From positions 6,466,001 to 6,530,000 of the forward strand of contig NC_016935.1 in the NCBI RefSeq assembly GCF_000250655.1: a stretch of 64,000 nt of DNA. Reading direction: 5' to 3'. Position 1 is the first letter of the stretch. Every line of letters starts with the position of its first letter. Under the pieces are notes generated by a model that did not search any database, was not told the origin of the DNA, and saw only the letters and a list, made by a program, of their open reading frames with translations. Source of the DNA: Paenibacillus mucilaginosus 3016. Lineage in GTDB: Bacteria > Bacillota > Bacilli > Paenibacillales > NBRC-103111. Shown piece after piece: positions 40,132-48,927 of this stretch. The translations under genes were made by a program, and so were the position numbers.

Positions 40132-40443
40132 TTAGCCCCGGTACTGCCGGTTATACTCGTAATTCACCTCCGGCTCTTCGCCCTGGCGGTAGGAACGCAT
40201 GTCATCGAGCTTGACGAGCACGACGTCCATGCCGATCTTGACGATATTCCTCCACGGAATGACGATATCGTCCGTGCCGCCGAAGAGTCCGAAGAAGCGG
40301 GCGGCACCCGGCACGACGATCGCTTCGATGCGTCCATAGTGCAGGTCCAGCTCCAGGTCGCTGATCTGGCCGAGCTTTTTGCCGTCCACAATATTGATGA
40401 CATCCTTCGTCTGAAAGTCGGATATTTTCACCGCGAGCACCAC
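40132..40443 (-). CDS. ylmC: YlmC/YmxH PRC-barrel protein
   Basis: 103 residues forming a PRC barrel (VKISDFQTKDVINIVDGKKL, GQISDLELDLHYGRIEAIVV). Length and position after sigG match the YlmC/YmxH sporulation-associated family. Translation probably begins at ATG 40443 or at the GTG a few codons later. Function not defined. Confidence 0.82.
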   Translation of the reverse strand: MVLAVKISDFQTKDVINIVDGKKLGQISDLELDLHYGRIEAIVVPGAARFFGLFGGTDDIVIPWRNIVKIGMDVVLVKLDDMRSYRQGEEPEVNYEYNRQYRG

Positions 40444-40623
40444 CGCCCCGCCCTGTCCCCTCCCTCCGAAGGCCGGTCAGGGCTTTTGTTACTACTATAT
40501 GTGGGCTTAGGCAAAAATGTCCCCTTTCCCGGGAAATGACTCTTCCGGCCCCATCCGGAAATCGCTGGAATGCCCCCGTGCTTCCGGGCATATCCTAACG
40601 GCAGGGTCCTCTTCCCCATCTAC

Positions 40624-40660
40624 AAAAAAAGACCGCTTGCCGTCCGGAGACGGTAGGGTC
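40624..40660 (-). terminator. Terminator after sigG
   Basis: On the minus strand GACCCTACCGTC and GACGGCAAGCGGTC form an imperfect stem followed by TTTTTTT, 43 bases after the sigG stop. Confidence 0.75.
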
Positions 40661-40702
40661 GGATGGTCACTCGGAAAGGTCGCGGCCGCAGCCGGACGGG
40701 GA

Positions 40703-41485
40703 TTAATTCTTTACATGCTTCTGCATCTGGGAAATCGCCGACTTCTCGAGCCGGGAGACCTGTGCCTGCGAGATGCCGATCTCATCGGCCACTTCCATCT
40801 GGGTTTTGCCGTCGAAGAACCTCATGGAGAGGATCATCTTCTCGCGGTCGCCCAGCTTGCGCATCGCTTCCCGAAGAGCAATGCCCTCGATCCACGACAC
40901 GTCCTTGTTGCGGTCGTCGCTGATCTGGTCCATCACATAGATCGGGTCGCCGCCGTCATGATAGATCGGCTCGAAGAGCGAGACGGGATCCTGGATGGCA
41001 TCCAGGGCGAAGACGACGTCTTCTTTGGGTACGTTGAGCGCCTCGGAGATCTCGTAGATCGAGGGCTCGCGAGAGTTCATATTGGTGAGCTGGTCGCGCA
41101 CCTGCAGCGCCTTGTAGGCGATATCCCGCAGGGAACGCGATACGCGGATCGGGTTGTTGTCCCGCAGGTAGCGCCGGATCTCCCCGATAATCATCGGCAC
41201 CGCGTAGGTCGAGAATTTTACATTCTGGCTGAGATCAAAATTATCAATGGCCTTCATCAGTCCGATACAGCCTACTTGGAACAAGTCGTCAACGAATTCC
41301 CCCCTGTTGTTGAACCGCTGGATCACGCTCAGCACCAGCCTGAGGTTCCCGTTCACTAATTTCTCTCTTGCAGATCGTTCATTGTTCGTCTGAAGCGCCA
41401 CGAACAGTTCACGCATTTCCGCATTCGTCAAAACCGGTAGCTTTGCCGTATCGACACCGCATATTTCGACTTTGTTTCGGGTCAC
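40703..41485 (-). CDS. sigG: Forespore sigma factor SigG
   Basis: 260 residues from a GTG at 41485 behind GGGAGGT; the longer upstream frame is only the shadow of the leader. Start TRNKVEICGVDTAKLPVLTN with the regulator-binding segment, region 2 DDLFQVGCIGLMKAIDNFDL and region 4 QMEVADEIGISQAQVSRLEK are those of SigG. It directs late forespore genes in sporulation. Confidence 0.93.
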   Translation of the reverse strand: MTRNKVEICGVDTAKLPVLTNAEMRELFVALQTNNERSAREKLVNGNLRLVLSVIQRFNNRGEFVDDLFQVGCIGLMKAIDNFDLSQNVKFSTYAVPMIIGEIRRYLRDNNPIRVSRSLRDIAYKALQVRDQLTNMNSREPSIYEISEALNVPKEDVVFALDAIQDPVSLFEPIYHDGGDPIYVMDQISDDRNKDVSWIEGIALREAMRKLGDREKMILSMRFFDGKTQMEVADEIGISQAQVSRLEKSAISQMQKHVKN

Positions 41486-41518
41486 CGTGATTACCTCCCA
41501 AGGAGAAACATTACTGTT

Positions 41519-41547
41519 AATTATCTCCTCGGTTTGGTTTTTTATGC
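41519..41547 (-). promoter_or_regulatory. Candidate sigma-F/sigma-G promoter of sigG
   Basis: On the minus strand GCATA (41,543-41,547), 17 bases, then GATAATT (41,519-41,525), 34 bases before the GTG. It resembles the GHATR...CATWMTA consensus of forespore promoters, with two mismatches in the -10 box. sigG is known to be read from such promoters. Confidence 0.5.
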
Positions 41548-41658
41548 GGGTGCCTATCCGCCCCTGTCCCCTCACGGATCCCCCCGCAGGGCATCCAAAC
41601 CCAATGACATCAAGGCAGGGCACACTCGCACCGATCCCAAAAAAAGATTTTTTCCACT

Positions 41659-42381
41659 TCACACCATCTTGTTGAACTCCTTGCGCAGCCGCTTGATGAT
41701 CCGCTTCTCGAGCCGGGAGATGTAAGACTGCGAGATGCCCAGCATATCCGCCACATCCTTCTGCGTCTTCTCTTCCCCGTCCTGCAGCCCGAACCGCAGT
41801 TCCATGATGATCCTCTCCCGCTCCGTCAGCTTGTCGAGAGCCTTGTGCAGCAGCTTGCGGTCCACCTGCTCCTCGATGTTGCGGTAGATCGTATCGTTCT
41901 CGGTGCCGAGCACGTCGGAGAGCAGCAGCTCGTTGCCGTCCCAATCGATGTTGAGAGGCTCGTCGAAGGACACTTCCGTACGGATCTTGCTGTTGCGGCG
42001 CAGGTACATCAGGATTTCGTTCTCAATGCAGCGGGACGCGTAGGTAGCCAGCTTGATTTTCTTCTCGGGATCGAACGTATTGACTGCCTTGATCAGGCCG
42101 ATCGCCCCGATGGATACGAGATCCTCGATGTTGATTCCCGTGTTCTCGAACTTGCGGGCAATGTACACGACCAGACGCAGGTTGCGCTCGATGAGCATCC
42201 CCCGAATCGCCGCGTCCCCGGACGGCAGCTTCTCCAGCAGATACTCTTCCTCTTCGCGGGTGAGCGGAGGCGGCAGCGCTTCGCTTCCACCAATGTAGTA
42301 GATCTCTTCCCCTTTGAGCCCGAACAGCAGCAAGAGACGAAAATAAAAAATTTGCATCGACAGCTTCCACTTCAGCATCAT
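41659..42381 (-). CDS. sigE: Mother-cell sigma factor SigE (precursor)
   Basis: 240 residues from the ATG at 42381, eight bases after GGAGG. The N-terminal pro-sequence with hydrophobic face (LKWKLSMQIFYFRLLLLFGL) is followed by YYIGGSEALPPPL, where SpoIIGA cuts. Region 2 EDLVSIGAIGLIKAVNTFDP and region 4 TQKDVADMLGISQSYISRLE are conserved. spoIIGA lies just upstream, as in all spore formers. Confidence 0.95.
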   Translation of the reverse strand: MMLKWKLSMQIFYFRLLLLFGLKGEEIYYIGGSEALPPPLTREEEEYLLEKLPSGDAAIRGMLIERNLRLVVYIARKFENTGINIEDLVSIGAIGLIKAVNTFDPEKKIKLATYASRCIENEILMYLRRNSKIRTEVSFDEPLNIDWDGNELLLSDVLGTENDTIYRNIEEQVDRKLLHKALDKLTERERIIMELRFGLQDGEEKTQKDVADMLGISQSYISRLEKRIIKRLRKEFNKMV

Positions 42382-42476
42382 GGTACGCTTCCTCCTCCAA
42401 TCGGGTCGTTGGTCCACCGGTCGTTCGTCCGGACCCTGCCTGTCCGGCGGTTATCTGCCGTCTGCAACGGCTTGAG

Positions 42477-43376
42477 CTACGTATGGACGAGTGACGGATG
42501 AATGATGGCCTGGTACGCGTTGTCGGAGCTGAGACGTCCTCCGTCCAGTCCGACGAGCACCTTCATCGCTTCCATGGTTCTGCCCTCCATGGTGATGACT
42601 ACCCGGTCGGGTTTGATTGCGAGCATGAACTGCGTGCTTCGGTTGACACCCCGGTAGGGTACAAGCCGCAGGCGGTCCTGCCAGATGAACGCGTCGGTGC
42701 CGATAGAATTCACAAGCTGGTCGACCTCGGCCTTGCGGATCCGGGGCAGCCATGCCTCCGGGATATGCTCGGCCCACTGCAGCGCCTCCATGACCATCAC
42801 CGGCGTCTTCGTCAGCGGGTCATACAGCTGGTTGCCCGTGTCGATGAGACCGGTACAGGTGGTGAGCGAGTCGCCGATATGGATATCCACCTTGGCGAGA
42901 AACGAGCCCAGCTCCTGCTTGCGCCGCAGGGCGCCGATCACCTGCCGGCACAGCCACACACTGAAGGGAATGGCGAAGAGCAGCAGCAGCAGCGTCACGT
43001 CCCAGCTGCGGAAGGTCAGGATGCCGCTCAAGATTTCTCCGGCCGACTGCCGGAAGTAGATCAGCCCGACGATCCCGCCGGCTGCCACGAAGTTCACCAG
43101 GTAGAACGCGCCTAAGTTTCTCAGAAAGTGCTGCAGCCCTCCAAACCCGAATGCGGTAAGCAGCATGATCAGCGACAGGGTGAACTTCAGAGCGAGCGTA
43201 TACAGGAACGAAAGCGGGGGAAAAAAAATCATCACGGCGTAGCTGCCCCCGATCGCCGCCGCCAGAGCAAGCCTCCACCAGCGAAACGCCATCCTGCGCG
43301 TCCAGGCGGTCGTCCACAGCAGCGCGCCGTCAATCAATAGATTCAGAAGGAAAATGATGTCGATATAAACAACCAT
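42477..43376 (-). CDS. spoIIGA: Pro-SigE processing protease SpoIIGA
   Basis: 299 residues from the ATG at 43376 directly behind GGAGGTGGGAG. Five membrane segments lie in residues 1-155; the cytoplasmic aspartic protease domain has the active site LIDTGNQLYDPLTKTPV and ends near PSLVHT. It is activated from the forespore by SpoIIR and cleaves pro-SigE, encoded by the next gene. Confidence 0.92.
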   Translation of the reverse strand: MVVYIDIIFLLNLLIDGALLWTTAWTRRMAFRWWRLALAAAIGGSYAVMIFFPPLSFLYTLALKFTLSLIMLLTAFGFGGLQHFLRNLGAFYLVNFVAAGGIVGLIYFRQSAGEILSGILTFRSWDVTLLLLLFAIPFSVWLCRQVIGALRRKQELGSFLAKVDIHIGDSLTTCTGLIDTGNQLYDPLTKTPVMVMEALQWAEHIPEAWLPRIRKAEVDQLVNSIGTDAFIWQDRLRLVPYRGVNRSTQFMLAIKPDRVVITMEGRTMEAMKVLVGLDGGRLSSDNAYQAIIHPSLVHT

Positions 43377-43422
43377 CTCCCACCTCCTCCGCCTCCGCCC
43401 TGTTCCTTCCGCGAATGAGACA

Positions 43423-43489
43423 AGTATATAGTAACTGTATTCCAAAGTCTGTCTAAACATGCCGGGGGCGGCGAACTAATTTTGTCGGA
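43423..43489 (-). promoter_or_regulatory. Candidate spoIIG promoter with Spo0A boxes
   Basis: On the minus strand TAGACA (43,450-43,455) and TATACT (43,423-43,428) are 21 bases apart, longer than normal; the Bacillus subtilis spoIIG promoter is known for a similarly long spacer and needs Spo0A. Upstream on the opposite strand are CGGCGAA (43,469) and TGTCGGA (43,483), each one mismatch from the 0A box TGTCGAA/TGNCGAA. Confidence 0.5.
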
Positions 43490-43674
43490 TGGCGGGGCCG
43501 CATGGAAGTGCTGTTCCGGCCCCGTCTCTCTCCTGATGCGCCCCGTACAGAGTGATAGATTGCACCGGCTTCGTCCTGCGAGTCCGCCTTCCACCGCTGA
43601 TAAAGGTAATGCACAAAGCAGGACAAACGGCCTCCGCCGCCCTTATTTACGGGTTTATTAAACCTATCCGATGA

Positions 43675-43708
43675 CAAAAAAAGCGGGTTCCCTGATAGGG
43701 AACCCGCC
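43675..43708 (-). terminator. Terminator after ftsZ
   Basis: GCGGGTTCCC and GGGAACCCGC form a perfect ten-base stem followed on the minus strand by seven or more T. Between it and spoIIGA no gene is present (43,377-43,727). Confidence 0.88.
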
Positions 43709-43727
43709 TTGTTTGATAGGCTGTGAT

Positions 43728-44879
43728 CTACTTGTTGTCGAAGCCGCCTCCGCGGTTGCGGTTGCGGAGGAATGTCGGAATGTCGAGCTGGTCGCTCGAC
43801 GGCTGGCTGCCTCCGAAAGGACGGAGGTTGTTCAGCCGGTTGTCCGTCTGTTCCTGCTGTGGAGCTGCTGCGGAAGGAGCGGCGCCTGCTCCGGCACCCG
43901 GCTTGCGCGGGCCTGGAGCAATCGCTTTATGTTCAAATCCGGTGGCAATGACGGTGACCATGATTTCTTCCTTCAGCCGCTCGTCAATGACCGCACCGAA
44001 AATCATATTCACTTCCAGGTCCGAAGCCGACGCGACAATATCTGCGGCTTCGTTGACTTCATAGAGCGAGAGATTCGCTCCGCCGGTAATGTTCATGAGC
44101 ACTCCGCGTGCCCCGTCGATCGAAGTTTCGAGAAGCGGCGACATGATCGCCTTCTTGGCGGCTTCCGCCGCACGGTTTTCCCCTGTGGCGATCCCGATCC
44201 CCATCAGGGCGGAACCGCGCTCGGTCATGATCGTTTTGACATCGGCAAAGTCGAGGTTGATAAGACCCGGTACAGCGATCAAGTCGGAGATGCCCTGTAC
44301 GCCCTGACGAAGCACGTTGTCCGCTTCACGGAATGCCTCGAGCATCGGCGTCTTCTTGTCGACGATCTCGAGCAGCCGGTCATTCGGAATGACGATCAGC
44401 GTATCGACCTTCTCCTTCAGTGCGGCAATCCCCTGCTCGGCCTGCAGCGCCCGCTTGCGGCCCTCGAAGGTGAACGGCCGGGTGACCACGCCTACGGTCA
44501 GCGCGCCGCATTCCTTGGCAATCTCGGCGATGACCGGCGCGGCACCGGTCCCTGTTCCGCCGCCCATCCCCGCGGTAACGAAGACCATGTCGGAGCCCTT
44601 GAGCGCATTCATAATCGCTTCACGGGATTCCTCCGCCGCCTTCTTGCCCACTTCCGGATTCGCGCCCGCTCCGAGACCGCGGGTCAGCTTGTCCCCGATC
44701 TGAAGCTTCTGCTCGGAATGAGCCAGATGAAGCGCCTGAGCGTCCGTGTTCACGGTAATGAACTCTACGCCCTTTACGCCGTTCTCGATCATCCGGTTCA
44801 CGGCATTGCTTCCGCCGCCGCCAACGCCGATGACCTTTATTTTAGCCAGTTGGTCCATGTCCATGTCAAATTCAAACAT
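43728..44879 (-). CDS. ftsZ: Cell division GTPase FtsZ
   Basis: 383 residues. The tubulin signature GGGTGTGAAP and VGGGGSNAVNRMIENGVKGV at the start, NLDFADVKTIM in the T7 loop, and the C-terminal peptide DIPTFLRNRNRGG that binds FtsA/SepF are all present. It polymerises into the Z ring. It follows ftsA by 47 bases. Confidence 0.97.
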   Translation of the reverse strand: MFEFDMDMDQLAKIKVIGVGGGGSNAVNRMIENGVKGVEFITVNTDAQALHLAHSEQKLQIGDKLTRGLGAGANPEVGKKAAEESREAIMNALKGSDMVFVTAGMGGGTGTGAAPVIAEIAKECGALTVGVVTRPFTFEGRKRALQAEQGIAALKEKVDTLIVIPNDRLLEIVDKKTPMLEAFREADNVLRQGVQGISDLIAVPGLINLDFADVKTIMTERGSALMGIGIATGENRAAEAAKKAIMSPLLETSIDGARGVLMNITGGANLSLYEVNEAADIVASASDLEVNMIFGAVIDERLKEEIMVTVIATGFEHKAIAPGPRKPGAGAGAAPSAAAPQQEQTDNRLNNLRPFGGSQPSSDQLDIPTFLRNRNRGGGFDNK

Positions 44880-44926
44880 ACTAGCGTCTTCCCCCTCATT
44901 AGGCTTTCATCATGAGCTTATCCCTG

Positions 44927-46180
44927 CTAGATAAACTCGCTTAACCAGTTCTTGAAACGTTCCATGGCCGAGGGCTTCTGCTGCTCTTGACCGGGAGCCG
45001 GTTTCTTCGGAATCAGTTTCTTGACTCCCGAGTTTTGCGTTTGCTTCGAACTGCGCAGATAACGGGAAGCATACTGGATAATGCCAACACCGCTCGTAAA
45101 CGAGGAATCACGGACACCGATATAATCCGGTACGGCGATTCGCACGGAGGTAGCAAGTTCCACCTGGGCGACAGCCAGCATCCCCGGCATGGCCACAGTG
45201 CCTCCGGTTAGTACATACCCACCGGGGAGGTCACCGAAACCGAGCCTCTGCACTTCGAGCCGGATCAAATGGAATATTTCTTGAACGCGGGGTTCGATGA
45301 TATTGGCCAGATCCACCTGGGAGAATTCCTTATCCGTGTTGCTCCCAATCCGGTTCACCTTGAACACCTGATCGCTTGCCGCATGATCCACAAGCGCACA
45401 GCCGAATTTCAGTTTGATCTTCTCTGCGATATCCGCCTGCGTCTTCAGGCCATAAGCTATGTCATTGGTGATGTATTCCCCGCCGATAGGCAGCGTGGAG
45501 GTGGCCACCAGGTTGTTCTCATTGAATACGGCAATGGTCGTGGCGCCCGCCCCGATATCCACGAGCACCGTTCCGATGTTCTTCTCATCCTTGGACAGAG
45601 CCAGATGACCGCTCGCCAGCGACATCAGGATGAGCCCTGCAACCTTCAATCCGGATTTCTCTACCACGCGAAGCAGGTTATGTATGGCTGTCTTCGTTCC
45701 GGTAACGATTGTAGCTTCCACTTCGAGTCTTACGCCGATCATGCTGCGCGGATCGTGAATCTGATCCGTTCCGTCTACTACATACTGGTTCGGAACCACG
45801 CCGATAATCTCGCGCTCCGGTGCCAGAGGAATCACCTTGGCCGCCTGAATGACGCGTTCGATATCGTCGTCTCCAATTTCACGGTCTTCATTGGATACAG
45901 CAACCACACCATGACTGGACTGCAGAGCGATATGATTCCCGGCGATGCCGACATACACTTCCGCAATTTGAATGCCTACCATCCGCTCCGCATGGTCCAC
46001 CGCACTACGGATCGTTTGAACCGTTTGATCAATATCCACGATGGATCCTTTGCGAATTCCCTCGGAATCGGCAGATCCAACTCCAATTATATTAATGGCG
46101 CCGTTTACGACTTCCCCAATAATAACCCGAACTTTGGATGTACCGATGTCCAAACTAACAATGATGTCATTGCTGCTCAA
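44927..46180 (-). CDS. ftsA: Cell division protein FtsA
   Basis: 417 residues. It starts with TTG (46180) since AGGAGG lies seven to nine bases before it. Actin-like fold: IIVSLDIGTSKVRVIIGEVV (phosphate 1), VLVDIGAGATTIAVF (phosphate 2), VLTGGTVAMPGM (adenosine). The C-terminal amphipathic helix (MERFKNWLSEFI) binds the membrane. Tethers FtsZ. Confidence 0.95.
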   Translation of the reverse strand: MSSNDIIVSLDIGTSKVRVIIGEVVNGAINIIGVGSADSEGIRKGSIVDIDQTVQTIRSAVDHAERMVGIQIAEVYVGIAGNHIALQSSHGVVAVSNEDREIGDDDIERVIQAAKVIPLAPEREIIGVVPNQYVVDGTDQIHDPRSMIGVRLEVEATIVTGTKTAIHNLLRVVEKSGLKVAGLILMSLASGHLALSKDEKNIGTVLVDIGAGATTIAVFNENNLVATSTLPIGGEYITNDIAYGLKTQADIAEKIKLKFGCALVDHAASDQVFKVNRIGSNTDKEFSQVDLANIIEPRVQEIFHLIRLEVQRLGFGDLPGGYVLTGGTVAMPGMLAVAQVELATSVRIAVPDYIGVRDSSFTSGVGIIQYASRYLRSSKQTQNSGVKKLIPKKPAPGQEQQKPSAMERFKNWLSEFI

Positions 46181-46373
46181 CCCGTGGCACCTCCTGTGAC
46201 ATATATTCGATCTGAGCCTTGGTCAGCATAGTCAACCATTTTGTAAATATTCCACACGGCCCTGCGATTCCCTCTTTTTCTAGCATAATTTTTCAGGGAG
46301 AAGCTTAAAATATACCATAATTACAATTCTACCATTTTTTCATAGGCTTGAGTAGTTCTTTTTTATCAGACGA

Positions 46374-46402
46374 AAAAGGGCCCGATCCCCTCTGAGGGGA
46401 TC
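46374..46402 (-). terminator. Terminator after divIB
   Basis: GATCCCC and GGGGATC form a stem next to the divIB stop; after GGGCCC the minus strand has TTTTT. The rest of the 220-base gap before ftsA is AT-rich and probably holds the ftsAZ promoter, though no clear pair of boxes was found. Confidence 0.65.
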
Positions 46403-47264
46403 AGTCCTGCTGCTTCGCCCCCTCCTCCGAGGGGGTCTCTTTGACCGCGGAACCGCCTTCCTGCGGCGTTTGCTGCGGGGTCTGCTCCGCTTGCTGGGTG
46501 CTCTGCTGCGTCTTCGGCTCCGGCGTATCGTCCACGGCGGTATAATAGTCCGCTTCGAGCATCTTGATTACGCCGCCCTTGATTCCGTCGCTTTGAAGAT
46601 TCGCAATATAAGACTGCAGATACTTGATTTTCTCGGGCAGCTTGCCAATGGTCGTCTGCACCTCGTACTGGGTGCGGGTGTACAGCCGGATCTTGTCCGG
46701 GTACGCATTGCTTGGAGCCGGCTTGATCTCGGAGATGTCGGCGAAGTAAGAAGGCGGCAGCTTGGCCATAGCCAGACAGAGCCGGGTCTTCAGGGGATCG
46801 TCCGGACGCCAGCCTGTCAGAATGGGCTTGTCCAGCGGAACGCCCTGCACTTTGACGGGCAGGATGCTGGCATCGGCCAGCAGCACCTCCACCTGGCCCC
46901 CTTCACCGATCTGGTAGGCCACCTTCGGATGCTCTTTCACCTGGATGGTGATGCGCCCCGGAAAGTGCTTCGTCACTTCCGCCGATTCCACCATCGGCAG
47001 GGTCTGCACCCTCTCCTCGATATCGGATGAGGATACGGAGAAGAAGTGGTCCCCCTGCTTCACCTCCGCCTTCTGCAGGATCTCCGCCGGGTCCACCAGC
47101 TCCTGGCCGGCCACTTCGACATTCGAGATTTTGCTCAGGGAGGATTGGAAGAACAGAACCAGCAGCAGCCCGATGAAGAAGATCACGAGTACGGTCAGCA
47201 GCTTGCGGCTGCCCCGGCTTCGGGAGGGCGCCGGCTTTTTCATAACGGGGAGTCGATCATCCAT
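46401..47264 (-). CDS. divIB: Divisome protein DivIB/FtsQ
   Basis: 287 residues from the ATG at 47264 with GGAGGG ten bases before. One membrane helix (about residues 22-42, LLTVLVIFFIGLLLVLFFQS), then a POTRA domain (ISNVEVAGQELVDPAEILQK) and the FtsQ/DivIB beta domain, ending in a low-complexity glutamine-rich tail (about 245-287). It links FtsL/FtsB with the septal synthase. Confidence 0.92.
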   Translation of the reverse strand: MDDRLPVMKKPAPSRSRGSRKLLTVLVIFFIGLLLVLFFQSSLSKISNVEVAGQELVDPAEILQKAEVKQGDHFFSVSSSDIEERVQTLPMVESAEVTKHFPGRITIQVKEHPKVAYQIGEGGQVEVLLADASILPVKVQGVPLDKPILTGWRPDDPLKTRLCLAMAKLPPSYFADISEIKPAPSNAYPDKIRLYTRTQYEVQTTIGKLPEKIKYLQSYIANLQSDGIKGGVIKMLEADYYTAVDDTPEPKTQQSTQQAEQTPQQTPQEGGSAVKETPSEEGAKQQD

Positions 47265-47643
47265 GATGCAATTTCCCTCCTGGGGAGCGCTTGTCCGCAC
47301 GGCGTCTGCCGTTCATCCGTACAGCCGGGGGTAAGCCCTACAGCCTGCCGAAGTCCGTACCTCATCTTGCTCCGAAGAAGAACGCGCGGACTGCGGCAGG
47401 CGCGGGCCGCCGGGAATGAAGAGCACTCCTCATCCCGAGCGGACGGAGGACACCCGGCGCCGAACCGACAAGCAAAATATGTAAACCGCCCGGTCCCTCT
47501 CTCGGAAGAAAAAGGGATAGAAGGGCGGTTGTGATCATAATAATAGGAAGAAACAGGAATCGAATGATACCGGAAAGGATGAGGCAGGTGAAAATGGATA
47601 GACAGAGCGGGTGTAAACCGGGTCCATCCAAAGACTGGAGAAG
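47265..47643. other. Gap between divIB and murA, no supported gene
   Basis: 379 bases. A minus-strand frame here (47,362-47,631) has no ribosome site and no family, so I leave it out. AACCGCCC (47,484) and GGGCGGTT (47,523) form a hairpin that may end the mur transcript, though its T run is poor. Confidence 0.5.
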
Positions 47644-48912
47644 TTACTCCGATGGTACCGGTGATACCCTGTGAATGCTTGCGCCGAGTGCACTCAGCAT
47701 AGACTCGATCCGGTCGTAACCGCGGTCGATGTGATGAATCTGTTCGATCACCGTCGTCCCCTGCGCTGCAAGGCCGGCGATCACCAGAGCCGCTCCCGCA
47801 CGAAGGTCCGTGGCTTCCACCGTGGCCCCGTACAGCCGGGGAACGCCCCGGATCATGGCCGCATTGAGATCCACCCGGATGTCGGCTCCCATGCGGGAGA
47901 GTTCATCCACGTGCTTGAATCTTCCTTCAAAAACCGTTTCCTTCACTACGCTTACCCCGTCTGCGAGGCTCAGCAGCACCATAATCTGCGACTGCAGATC
48001 GGTCGGGAAGGCCGGGTGCGGCGATGTCACGATCCGCTCCACCGCTTTGGGACGGGTGGGAGCGCATACGTTCATTATATCACCACTGATTGCGATTTGA
48101 ACACCTGCGCGCTTCAGCACGTGAATCGCCGAGGTCATATGCGCCGGACACACCTGCTCCAGCGTAATGTTCCCCTTCGTGACGGCTGCGGCGATCATGA
48201 GGGTTCCGGCGACAATCCGGTCCGGGATGATCCGGTAGGTGCCCGGGGTCAGTACCGGCACACCCTCGATGGTGATCGTGTCCGTCCCCGCCCCCATAAT
48301 CTTGGCGCCCATGGAATTCAGGAAGTTCTGGAGGTCCTGAATCTCGGGCTCGCGCGCCGCTCCCGTAATCGTGGTGGAACCCCGGGCCGTGGCGGCGGCC
48401 ATCATGATATTCTCGGTGGCTCCAACGCTCGGGAAGTCGAGTACGATCTCCGCCCCCCGCAGTTCCTTGGCCGTACAAACAATCTTGCTGCCGCTCTCCT
48501 CGATATGCGCACCGAGGGCCGTCAGGCCGCGCAGATGCAGATCGATCTTTCGCTCTCCGATCGCGCACCCTCCAGGCTGATACAGCTCCACCCGGCCGAG
48601 CCGTGCGAGCAGCGGGCCCATAAGGAAGATCGAAGACCGCATCTGGCTCATCAAGTGCTCCGGAATGTGGAATTCATGAACCCCCATCGTGTTCACGGTC
48701 ACCGTATCCCCCTGGTATTCCGCCTGACAGCCGAGGGCCTGCAGAATCCCGAGCATCACGTGAATATCGGACAAGTCCGGCACATTCTCAATGACTACGG
48801 TGCCTTCCGCCATGATGCCGGCTGCCAGGATAGGCAGTGCGGCGTTTTTGGCTCCGTGAATCTTGATGGCTCCCGATAGAGGTTTCCCGCCTTCGATAAC
48901 CAACTTTTCCAA
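47644..48912 (-). CDS. murA: UDP-N-acetylglucosamine 1-carboxyvinyltransferase
   Basis: 422 residues from a TTG at 48912, behind GGAGGTGGGAC. VIEGGKPLSGAIKIHGAKNA, the catalytic cysteine in PGGCAIGERKIDLHLRGL (fosfomycin target) and a DLRAGAALVIAGLAAQGTT segment identify MurA. It adds enolpyruvate to UDP-GlcNAc, the first committed step of peptidoglycan synthesis. Confidence 0.95.
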   Translation of the reverse strand: MEKLVIEGGKPLSGAIKIHGAKNAALPILAAGIMAEGTVVIENVPDLSDIHVMLGILQALGCQAEYQGDTVTVNTMGVHEFHIPEHLMSQMRSSIFLMGPLLARLGRVELYQPGGCAIGERKIDLHLRGLTALGAHIEESGSKIVCTAKELRGAEIVLDFPSVGATENIMMAAATARGSTTITGAAREPEIQDLQNFLNSMGAKIMGAGTDTITIEGVPVLTPGTYRIIPDRIVAGTLMIAAAVTKGNITLEQVCPAHMTSAIHVLKRAGVQIAISGDIMNVCAPTRPKAVERIVTSPHPAFPTDLQSQIMVLLSLADGVSVVKETVFEGRFKHVDELSRMGADIRVDLNAAMIRGVPRLYGATVEATDLRAGAALVIAGLAAQGTTVIEQIHHIDRGYDRIESMLSALGASIHRVSPVPSE

Positions 48913-48927
48913 AGTCCCACCTCCGAT

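Noticed and set aside
47362..47631. Minus-strand frame of 89 codons between divIB and murA
   Set aside because: No ribosome site, no recognisable family, and composition typical of an untranslated GC-rich spacer; related gene orders have no gene here.
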